DNA from: Torymus aiolomorphi
Lineage: Eukaryota > Arthropoda > Insecta > Hymenoptera > Torymidae
Length of the DNA: 64,000 nucleotides
Assembly (NCBI GenBank): GCA_036365515.1
Contig: CM070873.1
Span: forward strand, 263,700,075-263,764,074
Reading direction: 5' to 3'
In this document: positions 24,501 through 38,500 of the stretch, one piece after another
How the letters are laid out: every line of letters begins with the position of its first letter
Numbering within the stretch: position 1 is the stretch's first letter
Notes under the pieces: generated by a model
Told to the model about the DNA's origin: nothing
The model's database searches: none
What the model saw: the letters and a program-made list of their open reading frames with translations, nothing else
Made by a program: the position numbers and the translations under genes

Positions 24501-27273
24501 AAATATGAATGAAATATAAAAAGCATGAATAAATTATCTAAAATATCCTCTTAATTTTGAAAATTTAAAAGCCAAATAAATTTCATACCCGCAAAGTTTT
24601 CCGAACAAATAATAATAATCTATGGCCTCATCGCACACTCGCGGCTTCAGTCTGCATGAAATTTTGAAATATAATGCACTCGCCCGTAAAAAGCCCGTAG
24701 CGAGCACATACATAACCATGCACGCACAACATCGCATCGCGCGCTAGCTAAAACCCTTCACCCAAAACACGACTTTTCGCGCTCTCGGCGCGCGCGCATC
24801 GCGCATCATTAAGCGTCGCTAGTAATTACTACTAAATAATTTGACCATCCCCGCGATATTCCCCGGGCGGCCGAGCCAACAGCAGCAGCAGCATCAGTTG
24901 TGTGTCTCGTCACTGCGGCCGTTCGGGCTCTCGTATCTCTATCCTCTCGCTCTCCCTCTCCCGACTGGCCGCACGCAGATGTAAATTTCGCGAGTGAGCC
25001 CGCATGCGAGCGCGCGTTCACCATTGCACCCCCCGACCCTATGAATTCCGCATGAGTATCCGACCTTTCGCAGAGAGAGAGAGAGAGAGAGCACCGCTGC
25101 TGTTCACCGGCTCAAGTGGAAATTGAAGTGAAATATGAAAATGCTGGAACGCGAAACCGCGCGCGTGTGTGTGCCTCGAGGACGGCGAGACGGCAGCATT
25201 TTCCCTCCCCGGGGCAAAGATTTTCAGTTTGCTCTGCGTACTGCTTGAATACGTAATCCGTAATATCCTCGTATGGCTCCTTTGGCATTATCGTCTGGCA
25301 GTTATAGTTGCGAACTTCTTTCCCCCGATAAAAAATGCATCGAGCGAGAATTAAAAAAATATTTCGTTATTATTTTACGACAAATTCCATTTAACACACT
25401 AGCTAGAAATTCATTTGATGTTTTACGCTAGAACAATAATCGCGAAATAAAACGAAACCTGGGTGAAACAATTTCGCTCAACCTCATTATACACGCGCTC
25501 CGGGCAGAGAGACAGAGAGAGAGAGAGAGAGAGAAAGAGAAAGAGAGAAACGTTGAAAATGAAAGGTGCAGCAGCGCCTATATGGGCGAGGAAGGGAAGT
25601 CGAATATCCGAGGGCTGACGCGCGCGGAGAAAAAGAGGAGCAAAGTTATTGTTTTGGCTTGCGCGCTCTCTCGCGTGTGTCACTTGCAGCCTGACGTTTC
25701 ACGTAGCGCTGCCGCCGAGAAGAGCTAAAACACACAAACAGCGCAGCGGAATAACTGTGACGACGCGATGCACGCGTAGCTACATGCGTGGAAAGAGAGC
25801 AAAAGTGGGTTTGCGCGAGTGTCGATATCAGCTGCGGGCCGCGCGGATCGTGGATACGACACAACGCGCCGGTGAATAGAGCACGCCCGGCCGGAACATC
25901 GTTAGCGCGCACGGGGGCGTACATCATATACATATACGCGGCGCACTTTTCCGGCCCTCGGGTCTTTCGCTAGTTCGAAATCCGCGGCACTGCAGCGAGG
26001 CTCGACGAGAGTGCTCCTCTCGCGCCAGGCAACTGACACCAAACAAATCTGCCCGCGCCCAAGCTGTCCCCCGCCTCGCTATGCTCTCGTGTATAATGTG
26101 TACATATATAGGTGGAACGCATCGACCCTTTGGCTGGCGGGAAAAATCTATGCGCGCGAGAGCTGGTTCGGTTATTTCATCGGCTATAGCGTCAGCTGCG
26201 CGGCTCTCCAAAATCGGGGGCCTCTCGCACCGCCGATTTTTTATCGCCCGACTTTTTTCAGTCGTATATGTATGATGGGGATCGTCTTCATAAATCTCTC
26301 GAGTCGCGAAACGGGGCCGAGCAAGAGAGGAAGGGTTCGCGGCGTTGGTTCCTTGAAAATCTATTATTCCCCGTAGAAAGAGAGAGTGAGCGTGAGTGCG
26401 ACTCTCCTTAATGAGGCAAAAAAGCTCGGCGGCGGTGCAGTCATCGGCGTGCAGCTGCAGCAGAGGCCGGCCGAGAGGTTTATTGAATTAGCGGCGGGAC
26501 GAACGAAATGAAACGAGCCAGCGAAGCACTGCCGGCCTCTCTCCCTCTCTCTCTCCGCTTTAGCTCCGTCTTTATCTCGCCTCCTCGCGCGAATAAGTCT
26601 CTCGTCGTCGTCGTCGCCGTCGTAGCAGCAGAGGGCCATCCCGATTCCAGCGCAGCTCATCCGGTCGCAAATATAAATTTCCGAGGCGAATTACGTGCGG
26701 CCCACGGAGAGAGGGAGGCACGTACGAAGAAAGAACGCGCGATCCTTATCATCGCGGATGTGGGGACGGCCTACGTCATCCTCGCAATCGAAACCGATTA
26801 ACTCGTGGAAGCGTCGCGTGTGTAAGTGCTTATAATACTCCCGCAGAATTACACTCCGGCTTTTTTCTTCGGCGCAGGAATGAGCGTTAAATATATTAAA
26901 CGCCCTTTCCTTTCCCCCCATATTTTCTTTGGCATTCGAGTATCGGCATTTTTCGGTTAATTGCCGCTTGTTAAGCTGGTTCACGCATGAGCTGCCACTA
27001 GTGTCAATTGAACCTCGCATATTTCCTTTCCAGTGGCAATTTCGAAATTGGCGGAGAAAGCTGCCACTGTTTTATTGCCGCTTAATTTTCCGAACGAAGT
27101 AACGCTAAATTTCGAAATGATTTTTGACGTAAAACTAATCTATTTCTTCAGGAAAGAGGACAAAAAGATGTTGCGTATCATCTACGAGAGATTTCACACT
27201 GTCGATTGACAGTACATACGTAGCGGAGTATCCGACGGCGACGAATCCATGCTGCTAATTACTCTGCTTCTTA

Positions 27274-27309
<36 letters not shown>

Positions 27310-30300
27310 CGCTCGCTCGCGCGCTCTTCTATATCTCCGCGGCGATTTCTTACTGTTTTTCAGGACGAGTCTCGAGGCGAGACGACGAGTCCGTTTCGCT
27401 CACTCGCGGCTCACATCAATTTAAGTTGTTTTTTCTCCCGGCACACACTGCAGTGTGCACACGCGGCTCGCGAAAAAAGCGAGCGCGCGCGATCATACGA
27501 TTGTGAGAGTACAAAGCGCCGACAATGTGTCTCCGCACCGCCGCCGTCCGCCGACCGATGGCCGAGCGCGCGCGCGACTCTTGCAAAAAAGCGAATTATA
27601 GATCGTAAGCGATAAATCCGTCGTGCGCTTCGTTGTGCAATAGATCTTGCGGAATTCAGCAAAAAAGTATTTTCAACTGCGCCAGCGCGTGGCCTTTTCA
27701 CTTACGGGCTCCTCGCTCGCTGACTTTATTTATTAACCGGCAGCGATTAACTTATCCGGCCTTATTGATTTTATAATATTAAAAAATCGGCGTGCAGTTT
27801 AATAGAATAGAATAGAATAATAAGTTATTGTAAATAAGTTGCATTCATCAATAAATCGTGTATAAATATAAATACAAATAAATCGTGCATATAATACAAT
27901 AAAATAAAATTTATAAAATTCAATACTAATTTGGTATAGTCAACTAAAGGTTCTTCATTCCTAAAAACTAATAATACTGAATAGTAAGTCAAAGACTAGA
28001 ATTAGTGATATCATAGATGACTAGAAAATTTAGTTGACTAGACTAGAAAAATCAATCAGAAAGTCAATTCTTTAATTTCGCCCCTAGTTTGAAATATGCC
28101 TTGATTTTGCGATTAACATTACGAAAACTCTTTTTAAACATGCATCGTAATTTAATCCAACAATTATACAGTTGATAAATATATTATATTTTTACAATAT
28201 GTCATACAGTGAAAAATATAAAATAACATATGAAGTCAAAAGGGCTATATCGTAAAAAGTACGTATGCATGAAGAATATGATTGCAACTATCTTGGGGAT
28301 GTGCATAGAGTGCGACTTAATTCATTTAATAAAAACTTTTCATCTGTCATTTTCATTGAAAGGTATATAAGAGAAAGAGAGGGTCCACTCGTCTCATATA
28401 AGCGTTATGGAGGTGCAGGGCTAAGCCAAGATCGGAGTCGCACCTTTATTATTGCGCGAGGACGCGCGTGGACGCAGTTTTCGCACGGCAGGAAGGAGTG
28501 AAACGGTAATCCGCTGCGTGGCTAAAGGCTGCAAAATGGCCTCGTGAATATTCACTCAAGGGTGTACGTATACACCCACACACATACATATATCTACATA
28601 TATATCAACGTATAGATATACGCCCGCGATGTGTGTGCACATATGCGCGCGTACGCAAAGCGGCGCACGCGCGTCGGGTCATAACAGTGCACCAATGCGC
28701 AAATAATGACACGCGGAGAAATAAAGCCGTCTTGCCTCGCGAGAACTTAATTACTCCCGGACCCTTTTTCTGCGCGCACGCTCGCACGCGATCTTACTCA
28801 TCAGTCCGGAAACGCAGCGCAGCGGAGGAGAGGTGCATGGCCTCCCCGCCGTGTTGTCGAAGAGCAGCGCAGCAACAGAAACGTCAATGCACTCGAAAAC
28901 TTAAATGACTCTTCTTTATTGTGCCTCGTTAGTTACAGGCGAGGGATAAAAGCTATGTAGTATTATATTGTAACTCTCATACCTTAATGAAAATTTGTGT
29001 TTTTTATTAATTTTAAATTCATATTTAATGTTTTGTTTTCAAAAATCCACAACTGAACTATTTCTCAAAACAAGTTCTAGTAACCAATAAGAAAAGTGCT
29101 TTTCTCCGTATAACGGCTTGGTTCTCGTTCGGCGGAAAAATTCATTCTAATAATAGTAAAATAGACGTGGTTGTCGAGGCACTTGCATTCGAAAAGCGGC
29201 GTCGGCGGCTTCAACCACGAGAAATGGCGAAATCGCAGTTTATTACGCCGGAATTTCAGGTCAATTGCTAAATTGATCGACAATTTTCATTCCGCGAATC
29301 GAAATCTTTATCTACATTCATCTGCCTCGGCGTATACGCGCGCATGTTTCTTGCAGGGTCGTTGATTCCTTGCCGACCAGTGCCGCGGCGCGCGGCGAGC
29401 GCGCTCTCGTAAAAAGCCGACAATTATCGGTGTCTGCTATTTTATTACGGTTGCGCGTGCGTGTTACGCACAAGTGCAGAGACCCGATGAGCCACTACGC
29501 CGATCAAGACATCGGGAAACCGAACGGGAATTTGCAGCCGCTGCGCCACCTTTTTGCCTCGTAACGCGTGAGCTACGGTATGGCTCCCTTTTTTATTCGC
29601 CAATCACCCAATTTTCTCATTTCTAATTCCAGCTGGAATTTCCTTTTTATCGCAGGGGGGAGAAAATCGAAGATGTCTTCATGCTTGTTGTTGCAATCAC
29701 GACGAGTTTTCGCTATTTCAATCAACACCGTGGTTTTATGTTCAAATTCTTATGGACTTTGTTATTTGCTTGCATATTTTGGTAGATTGATAAATACTAC
29801 TGTATTAATTTCGAAATATGATCTGTTGTAAAAACGATCAAGAAGTATAATTCTAATGTATTTTGTACATTATATTACATTACATCTTAGTGTTAAATTC
29901 ATAATAAAGTTATAAGGCATCAAAATACAAGTGATAAAATCAGCTGTGGTTTACTCAAAAGAAAAGCGTGCAAGATTGAAGTTTGCGTTCAATCGAGCAA
30001 ACTTTGGGCTGCCTCAGTGTGTCATCTGAAAATATCTGGGGATCGTAGGAAGAGCAAGCATTCGAAGGAGGGTTGGCTGCTCGGTGTAGGCCGTCAGGAG
30101 CAAATTAGGGGTGTTTCGAATCCGAAGGGTGTTCGTTGTAGAATGAGAGAATGTGCGTTCACGCGCGTGCGTTTGCGTGCGGTAGAAGAGAAAACGAGGG
30201 ATGAACAAATGAAATGAAATGTTCTTGCCGCCGAACAAGAGAGAGAGGGAGAGAGAGACCGAGAGACAGCGAGATAGAAAGAGAGACAAAGGAAGTCAGA

Positions 30301-30500
30301 TAACGCTGCACGGAGAAGCTCTGCGCGCGTACGAGAGTAACAGAGAGAAAGACAGATTGTTTGTCGTTACACCCTTCTATCCATTCCACTTTCACTTCTT
30401 GCTCCCCGTTAGACTGCTTATTTGCCTAATTGCGCGGAGCGACTGATAAATTTCGACAAATCGAACGGGTACTTTGCAAATTTCATCATTTTAACGTTTA
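21517..30500. other. Gene-free block with CpG-rich and AT-rich patches
   Basis: CpG-rich stretches at 21.6-23.1, 23.4-24.2, 24.7-27.7 and 28.4-30.4 kb alternate with AT-rich ones. Long frames such as 23383-23985 overlap others on both strands and contain repeat-derived residues. No splice-consistent gene model could be built. Confidence 0.5.
27278..27320. repeat. (CT)n followed by (CTCG)n
   Basis: About 14 CT units, then CTCG tetranucleotides. Confidence 0.9.
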
Positions 30501-30504
30501 ATTT

Positions 30505-30560
30505 TTAAGGTAGCTTTACTGCAAGTACAATCGTACTAAATGTAGTTTGTTTCGAAATGA
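30505..30560. mobile_element. Solitary terminus resembling the TTAA element end
   Basis: TTAAGGTAGCTTTACTG followed by AGTACAATCGTAC resembles the left end of the 17.75-kb element (TTAAGGTAGCTTCACCG). No opposite end was found nearby. It is either a truncated copy or a chance match. Confidence 0.3.
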
Positions 30561-32632
30561 ACTTAAAACATGACAAATTATATCAAGATACATGAAGCTA
30601 CACAAAAGTTTCAAAGTATTGTACCATTCGGTACAATACATACAGTTGAGGCGTCAATCCCCCAATCTCACCAATTTTATTCAGTGGCCTTCCCACCTCG
30701 GGTCATGACCCGCAGATGCGATAAGAAGACACCCGAATAATATTTTATATTATTATACGGACGCTTATATTTCGTGCCTCGAGGCGTCGGTCGACAAGGC
30801 GTTGCCCTTTTTTCCGGGATCTGTCGATCTTTGATAGTGGACAGAATTGCAGATATGGGAAATAAGTCGCCCCCGGCGACGTATACCGTGCAGCTGCTGA
30901 CTCGCTCGAACTTACCGTTCGCATCGAGGATTTCTTGCATACTTATGAGGTCCTTCTTATATACATATTCGTGTAATATATGAAATGATGGGCGAGAATG
31001 AAGAGACCGAGGGGGAAGTGAACCGCGTTTTTATTCTTGGTTTGTTTTGCGGGCAATCCCCTGTGTTGTTTTTTTATACGCTCAGATATCAGATCTGGAA
31101 AGGTTCAAATAACATGACCAATGATTCGAATTTAACGATCGCGGATATCTCACCCTAAAGGTCTGAAAAGGGGAGGAAGCTTTTAACTTATCTAATATTC
31201 AAATATGGTGCTATTCCGTTATCTTATGTATAGAGAAAATGGTAAAGATCATATATATAAATTTTGTAACAACTGTATTATGGATTGTAATAAATTAATA
31301 ACATCATTAAAATCATATAAGCCAACAGTTTACTAGGATAACGATCCGATATTTTCAAATATTGCGGAAATCTTCGGTAAACATACCAGCGCACACACAC
31401 CCGCGCGTATATGTATAACAAGATGACGTGCCACGTGTAGAGAGAACTTGAGTGGCTATTGAGATGCTCGCTTCTGAAATCTACCCTTACTATATACCTG
31501 CCTTTCAGCTCTGAGAAGGCAGCGAGCGAGAAAGCGAGATCTCTATATATATGCAGAAAGCAAACCAACAGATATTGGAGGCAATGAGGCAAGCTACTTT
31601 TAACAAGACGATCCGCGTCCTCCTGCCTTCTTCGCCCTCCAGACTCTCTCTCTCTCTCTCCCCTACATCCCCTAACACACGCCCTTTCTCCGGCAACCGC
31701 CGCCGCCTACCACAAAATCGCGTCGCGCACGCTGGCGGCCGATGTGTTGATAATCTTGAATGCGCGCACTTGTGAAACCGATGCTCGCAAGCGCGCAGAC
31801 GAAAAGCCATTGATCCCAATTTGCTAACGAGCTGCGATCAAGGATAAGAGAGCGACGTGAGTCACTTCGCCAGAGCGCCCTGCCGTCTTTTCTCCTCGCA
31901 TATATATGTCTAAGTAGCAGCCTCCTCCTCCTCCTCCTCCGCCTTCGCTGATTTGCTGCCTTCTTTCGGCCGCCTGCGCGCGCGCGCATCTTTACCTACT
32001 CGCCGGAGAAATGATAACACATAATTGCCGGGAGAGATTTATCACGGGAAAGTGGGTTTGTTAGAGGACGATAATGCGACCGGCGGAGCAGTCGAGTCGT
32101 AAGAAAGTGTACGCGCTCGGCGATGTGCGTGCGGAGAAATTAATGTGTCCCGCGTCGCGATTGCGTAATAACCCACAGCTGAGGCGGGGCGCGTGGAATT
32201 GCGTAAAACGCAAATATGCAATAGACTCCGAAGCTCGCGTCCGCGTGCACACGGTATTGCGCGCGATTGTCTCCCGCTTTTCCCGTTTTCAGGAAATGCC
32301 TGCCTTGCATTTCCCGGGGGCGGCTGCTGCTGCTGCGCGAGCGCGTATTGTGGCCCGTGCACTGCGGGGGTGGGAGTATTGCCAGTCTCAACGTTTGAAT
32401 TGCATTACGTATTATTGCTTATTGTTCGGCTGCTCGCTCGCTTCCCCTTCTTTCTCTCCCCTCTGCGCGCGCCTCGCGGCAACTTTCCCGCACGGATGCA
32501 ACTTCGCGTTCGCTAATTCTTGCGGATATTTACGCCGCCGACCTGTCAGCGCTTCCTATTCCCGATGCTGAAACGCCCCGTCGCTTTTCACCGGCGTTCG
32601 TTCAGCTATTCGTGCGCGAGAGCGAGAAAAGG

Positions 32633-32635
<3 letters not shown>

Positions 32636-32671
<36 letters not shown>
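32636..32671. repeat. (GA)n microsatellite
   Basis: About 17 GA units. Confidence 0.95.
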
Positions 32672-32675
<4 letters not shown>

Positions 32676-32846
32676 AAGGGAGAGAATGGCTTTGCGGGAG
32701 GCAACCGCAGCCTGCAGTCTGATTAATACTTGCCGGCGCGCGCTCTTCTATTTCGGCTGCGTTCCTGCAGCTTATGTCTCTGCTTGATTTTTTGCCCAGG
32801 CATTCGAAGGGAGAGGTAAATCAAAGCTCAAACTTGTGGCTCTGGG

Positions 32847-32848
<2 letters not shown>

Positions 32849-32925
<77 letters not shown>
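32849..32925. repeat. (TA)n microsatellite
   Basis: About 38 uninterrupted TA units. A self-complementary tract able to extrude as a cruciform. Confidence 0.96.
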
Positions 32926-32927
<2 letters not shown>

Positions 32928-33122
32928 CTGAAATGGAGGAGAGAGAGAGAGCGAGAGAGAGAGAGGAGAACCGTCACGCGTCTGGATTTCTGAAGGAACT
33001 CGAGAAATGTCATCGGTCTAAGTCAGAGGGTAAATGACACGGGAAATATAATCTATGCCACCCTCGAGCCGAGCGAGACTTCGACTCCTTCTCTCCCAGC
33101 GCCCTTGCGCCTTTCCCACGTG

Positions 33123-33139
33123 CCCCCCCCCCCCCCCCC
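33123..33139. repeat. Poly(C) tract
   Basis: Seventeen consecutive C residues. Confidence 0.95.
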
Positions 33140-35470
33140 GCCCTCACTTGGCACACCAACTTCTTACCCGTTCGTTCGTCTCTCTATTGCGTTTCTCTCG
33201 CTCTCGCCTTTCGTCCACGGTTTGTTTGACATTCTATCTCTTTCTCGCTTTGCCTCATCTCCGTGCCCTCTGCGCGCGCGCTCTCATCGTCTACGTCAAT
33301 CCCAGTTGAAAGTCGAAAGTGGAAGGGGCGGCACGGAGAGAGAGAGCTTTGTCGCTTTCAAATTGTGCGTAACTGTACGACAATAGTTCGCCTGGATTGG
33401 CGAAATTAATGAAAACTCTCGAGCGACGCGGGGGCCTCCTTGAGGAAATCGGAGCCCTTGGAGAATCGACTAATCGTGACAAATACTGATCCGGGATTGC
33501 CGAATTATAAACTAATGTTTCGTTGAAAACTTTGTTCTCGTGCGCGCGCGCCCTCACTCTGTCGTTTCCCTGAATATGGCCGAGTCGTGTATATGCAAAA
33601 TTCTCTAAACGCAGAGCTCTTTATCATTGATGAGAAAACTTTGTCACTGCTGTTTTTAATGAAAAATTAAGTTTAGGCTAACTGATGCTCGCATGAATTA
33701 CCAAAGTAAACGGACTTTTCTATAAAACAAACAATTTATTATTATTGGATGTCCATTTCCGGTGACTTTCATATGCCTAGGCAAATATTTTCTATATCCA
33801 CATATCTCTCACGAGAATGCAATAAAATATATCTGCCTTTTATTAGCTTTTGCTTTCAGTCTGGAAAAGTGTGACGAGTTCGTAAATGTTCTTTTTTACG
33901 TTTAGTAAAACAGGTATCCGGCGTGAAAGCATTTGCTCTTATTGTATGAAATCGGACGAGCAGCTAAAGGAGCATCGACGGACAGGGGAAGCGGGGCTGA
34001 TGGCCCTTTGCGCTTTCACGAGGCGCGGGGGATGAGAAGCTGATGGCGAAGTTGGCGTGGATAGCGTCGAGGTACTGAATCCGGAAAAGACGCGCGCGCT
34101 CGCGCACACAAGAGAGAGAGAGAGAGAGAGAGACAGCGTAAGCCGAATAGAGGTGGGAAAATACGCTGCGCGGAGAGTGGGAAAGAAAGGAAATTGGATG
34201 ATATTTCCCGCAACGATCAAATCTTATTGCCAATTGAAAGAGGAAAGTTCGCGGTACATTTGCCCGGAGAAATCACCGGGGCGTCGAGTGCGTACAGGAG
34301 AGAAAGAGAAAGGCAGAAGCGGACAAAGCACCGTAGAGACAGAGAAGGAAAGGTGAAAATGGCTTGGTTCGACGCTGTGGGAAAATCGAGCCGCGCGCGC
34401 GCCCGTGCGGTATTGCCGGCGCTCTCGATAACGAGTTTTGAAAATTTACAGCACTACGCGAAATTTCCTCTTGCCGCAGTGGGGAAAATTCTCCGCGTTT
34501 TCGGCCGAAAAAGGCACCACAATGGCTTATTTGCCGAACAAAACAGCCAGCCAAACTTTTAACAAGTTAACGTAACAAATGCTCGTGTGTGGAAGTTCGC
34601 GTTTGTACGTGCACGTGCTTGAGGTTTTATGCAATTCTGATGGCGCAACAAATGAAATATCCCGTTAGAGTTACGTTTGAGCTGAAAGTTTGCTTGGCTT
34701 TCCTATTACTTTTTAATCATTTTTAGGCAGCATTATCGGTCACTAAAATCTTTCACGTTTCTTTTCTTCGAATCACACTCGGCAATTTTTTCTCGTCTAA
34801 GCTGGCACGCAGGATCGTCAAAAGCCCTCGCTCGTTGCGTTCCTTCCATTTACGATGAGTGGATTTCTCGGCGAGTTCCGATAATGGCTCGTCATAATTC
34901 CCTATCAGATTCCGCAAAAAGCGTGCGCGCGTGTTGTCGCCGAGATCACGTAAACCCATAAGGGACGTAATGAGTCCGAAAGCGTCAGCGGCGTCTAATG
35001 TCGAAAATTATAGCATATTGCCAATAAAATCCAACGATTCATTCCCCCCCTCACGAAACTAGCCGAAGTAGTCTGATCTGTACAGCACACGCGCGCGCAC
35101 AGCCACACATCGAAATCGAGAATGCGAGTTCGTTAGGTTGGAGCGGGTAGGCTGCTGAGGGGAAGGAAAAGGTTAGCGGGAGAGGGGAGAGCTTGCACTG
35201 TAATTGTAACGAACGATATCGCGCTTCGCTATTAACTTTCGCATCTCGGGGGACTGAGCCCCGCTCGGGTGTCTCTCTTTCCTGCTCTGAAATATTGACG
35301 ATCGATTATCGATAATGCTGTTATCACGCCTGTGTCAGTGGTCAGATGTCTTGTTTGCTTCTGTGATATGTCTGTAATCCCATAATTGTGAAATTTTATG
35401 TTATTAAAGAATAGGATTTCGTAACTAATAAAATTAAATATTTGGTCAAAACAAGCGATTTCTTGTTGAA

Positions 35471-35476
35471 TTTATT
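35471..35476 (-). promoter_or_regulatory. Poly(A) signal of the kinesin gene
   Basis: AATAAA on the minus strand, about 82 nt downstream of the TGA that ends the fifth kinesin exon. The spacing is normal for a short insect 3' UTR. No transcript evidence is available. Confidence 0.5.
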
Positions 35477-35557
35477 AGAGTAAAAAATGCAAATATTAAA
35501 TATGTAAACTGAAAAAAACAAAACATGAACGTAAAGTGAAAATCTTGAACGCGTGAT

Positions 35558-38500
35558 TCAACCCTCTTCAAAGTTTGTTTTCGGGTGCAAATAACATTTG
35601 GACTCATCATCCATTTTTCTATCCGAAAAACATTTGCTTTTACTTGGATCTATTTCGACTGAAGTTCTGATGTTTAGTAAGCCCGAATCTTTGCATGGTA
35701 CATGATGAATTTTCAAGTGCATTTTTCTTCTGGTCTAAAAAAGTCGTAGTCGCATGCATTAAGAGTAATTTGTTAATAAAGAATCTGTCTAGCAAAATAG
35801 ATCTAATTAACCTTAATTAAGAAGATAAACATACCTCTAGAGATTTTTCACTAATATCCATAACTAAGCGACTCGGCTCTTCTATACTTGCAATAGTTTC
35901 AGTGCTTTCATTAGGCATTGTGTGCGCTACACTTGCTGTTTTAGAACATAACGATGAATGAGTGTAATCGTCATTAAATGACTTCCAATCACGAATTTGC
36001 GGTTCAGAGCCATGTACGTTACATTCTTTCAAAGTATTGAAAAAGTACTTTTGCTTATGTGCAAAAACCTTTTTCAATTTATTTGAATTATGATTCATTT
36101 TTAACGCATCTTGAAGTTGATGAACGAGGCATTCGTACCTTAAGAACATAATATTTTTAATATAAGAATGCATAATCATTTTTACGTTGTTAATTTACCG
36201 TTGGATGGTTGCACTTCGATTTTTCTTGAAAAATTCTAATTCTTGGTCTTTTTCCGATAGTTTCAATTTCAGTTTATCAACTTCGCTTTGTTTGTCCTCA
36301 TTGCTATTGCAAACGAAATTCAGAATTTCGGCGTTTTCTTCGAAAATCGTTAATCGCGTACGAAGGTTAGAGAGTTCTCTATTTGACGTTTGTTCAAGGT
36401 TTTTTTGAGCTTCCTCAGATTGCGTTACTTCTTCTTTCATAGAACACAGTTTTTCCATTAATTTAGTAACTTCTTTCCCGAGTTCTTTTGCCTTACGACT
36501 GTTAGATAAATTCGTCCTTATAAGTAGCCGAAGATCAGATTTCAACGTAAATATTTGACCATCACGTGCTTCAATTGTACTCATTAAATTTTGTAATCTT
36601 TTGTCGATTTCTGATTGAGTATGCAATCGCTCGTCAAGGATTTTACGCAATTCTTTCTTTTCTTGTTGTATTTTATCAATCAAATTTTCAAATTTGTTTA
36701 CTTTTTGAGATAAATTATCTAATTCAATAAGATCTTTTTGATAATTGCTTATTTTTTCTTCCAATTCGTTTTCATTTACTTCTTTCGCATTTAATTCTTT
36801 TTCTAGTTTGTCTATTCTAAGTACGTGCTCTCTATGACATCTGATTGATGTTTTTTCAATTTCTGAGTAAGCAAGAGACAACTCACTTCTAAGACTAACA
36901 GATTTCTCCCAATAGTCTTCCAAATACTTTGTCGTTCTATTTTCTCCTGCTTCCTGAACCCTTAATTTCACCTGTAAATGAAATATTCTGTTTAATCATA
37001 AGAAATAAGTTCTTACAATTTATCATAAAATAATATTTTTTACCTGTGATTCAACAAGCTCTTTTTCATAACGTTTATGTATTCCTTCTAAATTTTTAAT
37101 TAATTCATCACATTTAATTTCTAATTGACATTTTTCATTACTTAAACACTCAATATTGATTCTATGAGCATTAAGTTGAGTTTGATACTCAATTAGGATT
37201 CGTTCTTTTGCTGATGTTGTTTCTTTTAATATTAACATAGCTTCTTTTATGCGTTCTAATTCTTGAGATAATTCTGTTACTTTTAAAGATTCTTGAAGAT
37301 GTTGGGATTTCATTTGATTATAATCAAGTTTTAATTGCAGAAGCCTCTCTTGAAAAGAATGATTTTTACTTTCTTCTTGAAGCAAAATGGTTTGACAACA
37401 TTTCTCATTAGTTAATTTAAGAGTGACGCATTCTGTTCCTGAAGCTAATCCAGAGTCATTTCCACTACTATCTGAACTTATTCTTACAGCGGAATTCTCT
37501 ATTTTATCACAAGACAATTCAAATGAACGCAATCGAAAATCATCATCAAGTGAGTTCTCGAAAACTGGTTGTTTCCTTACGGGACATTCTTCATTGTTAA
37601 AAGAATTTTCTGACTCGACTGTGAGAAAGTCAATATTTTTAAAAATTTGTTTAGATTGGGTCTGCGCTTCAATATTTTCAAGCTTTCTTGATAATGATAA
37701 CCGAATAGATTCTGATTCGCGATATTGTTCATTAATTTGAAGAATTTCTTTATTTTGTTGTTCAAGTTTATTTTTTAATAATTTCAAATCATTTTTCATT
37801 TCTGTATTTTCTACTTCTAGTTTTAGTGTTTTTGGAACATTTTCAAAAACTTGTTTTAGTTTAAGTAAAATATTATTCAAATCATGTGAAGGAGCTTCTT
37901 CGTACAAGCTATCTTTTGATAAATCGAAACAATCTGAAGAGTCATCAATGTCAGGAAGTTTAACATTTGTAATTATCAATTCTTGAATTACGTTACAAAA
38001 TTGTTTTACAGTAGACGACTCAAAATTACATTGAACTTCTTTGGTACATATGTCTTTTTCTTGCTTCGCAGCGGCGATATGTTTTTGTAATTCAAGTGAG
38101 TTTCCTATAAAATTTTGAATTGTCGATAAATTTAATCTTACGTCATCATCGAACTTAATATCATTTTCTTCTAAACACAAATTGTTTATGTCTACATTAC
38201 TGTCAATCTTTTCGCATGAGTAATTGATTGATTCGCAAATTTTTTGCAAGTTCTTCTTTAATAACGAAAGTTCAAAATTATCTCGACTTATCTGGGTATT
38301 TAATTGTTTGTTTTCATTTTTTGTATCTTCTAAAGACTTTCTGAGTAACAGCGTTTTTGGTACAGCATGACAATTTTCAGTTTCACAAAAGTCTACATCG
38401 GCACGATCTTCATAATCACCTCTATCAATTCTTTTTCGCTTGCGGTTTGCATACTTTTTCGAAAATTCTAATAAATTCTCGTTTTCTACTTCCGTTATTA

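Larger units (their letters stand above)
30561..35470. other. Gene-free block upstream of the kinesin 3' end
   Basis: Microsatellites at 32.6, 32.85 and 33.12 kb and CpG-rich patches. A 68-codon minus frame at 34753-34959 has ordinary composition but no domain or neighbouring exon. Nothing is called. Confidence 0.5.

Noticed and set aside
34753..34959. 68-codon minus-strand frame with ordinary composition
   Set aside because: No domain, no neighbouring exon and no codon signal strong enough to call.
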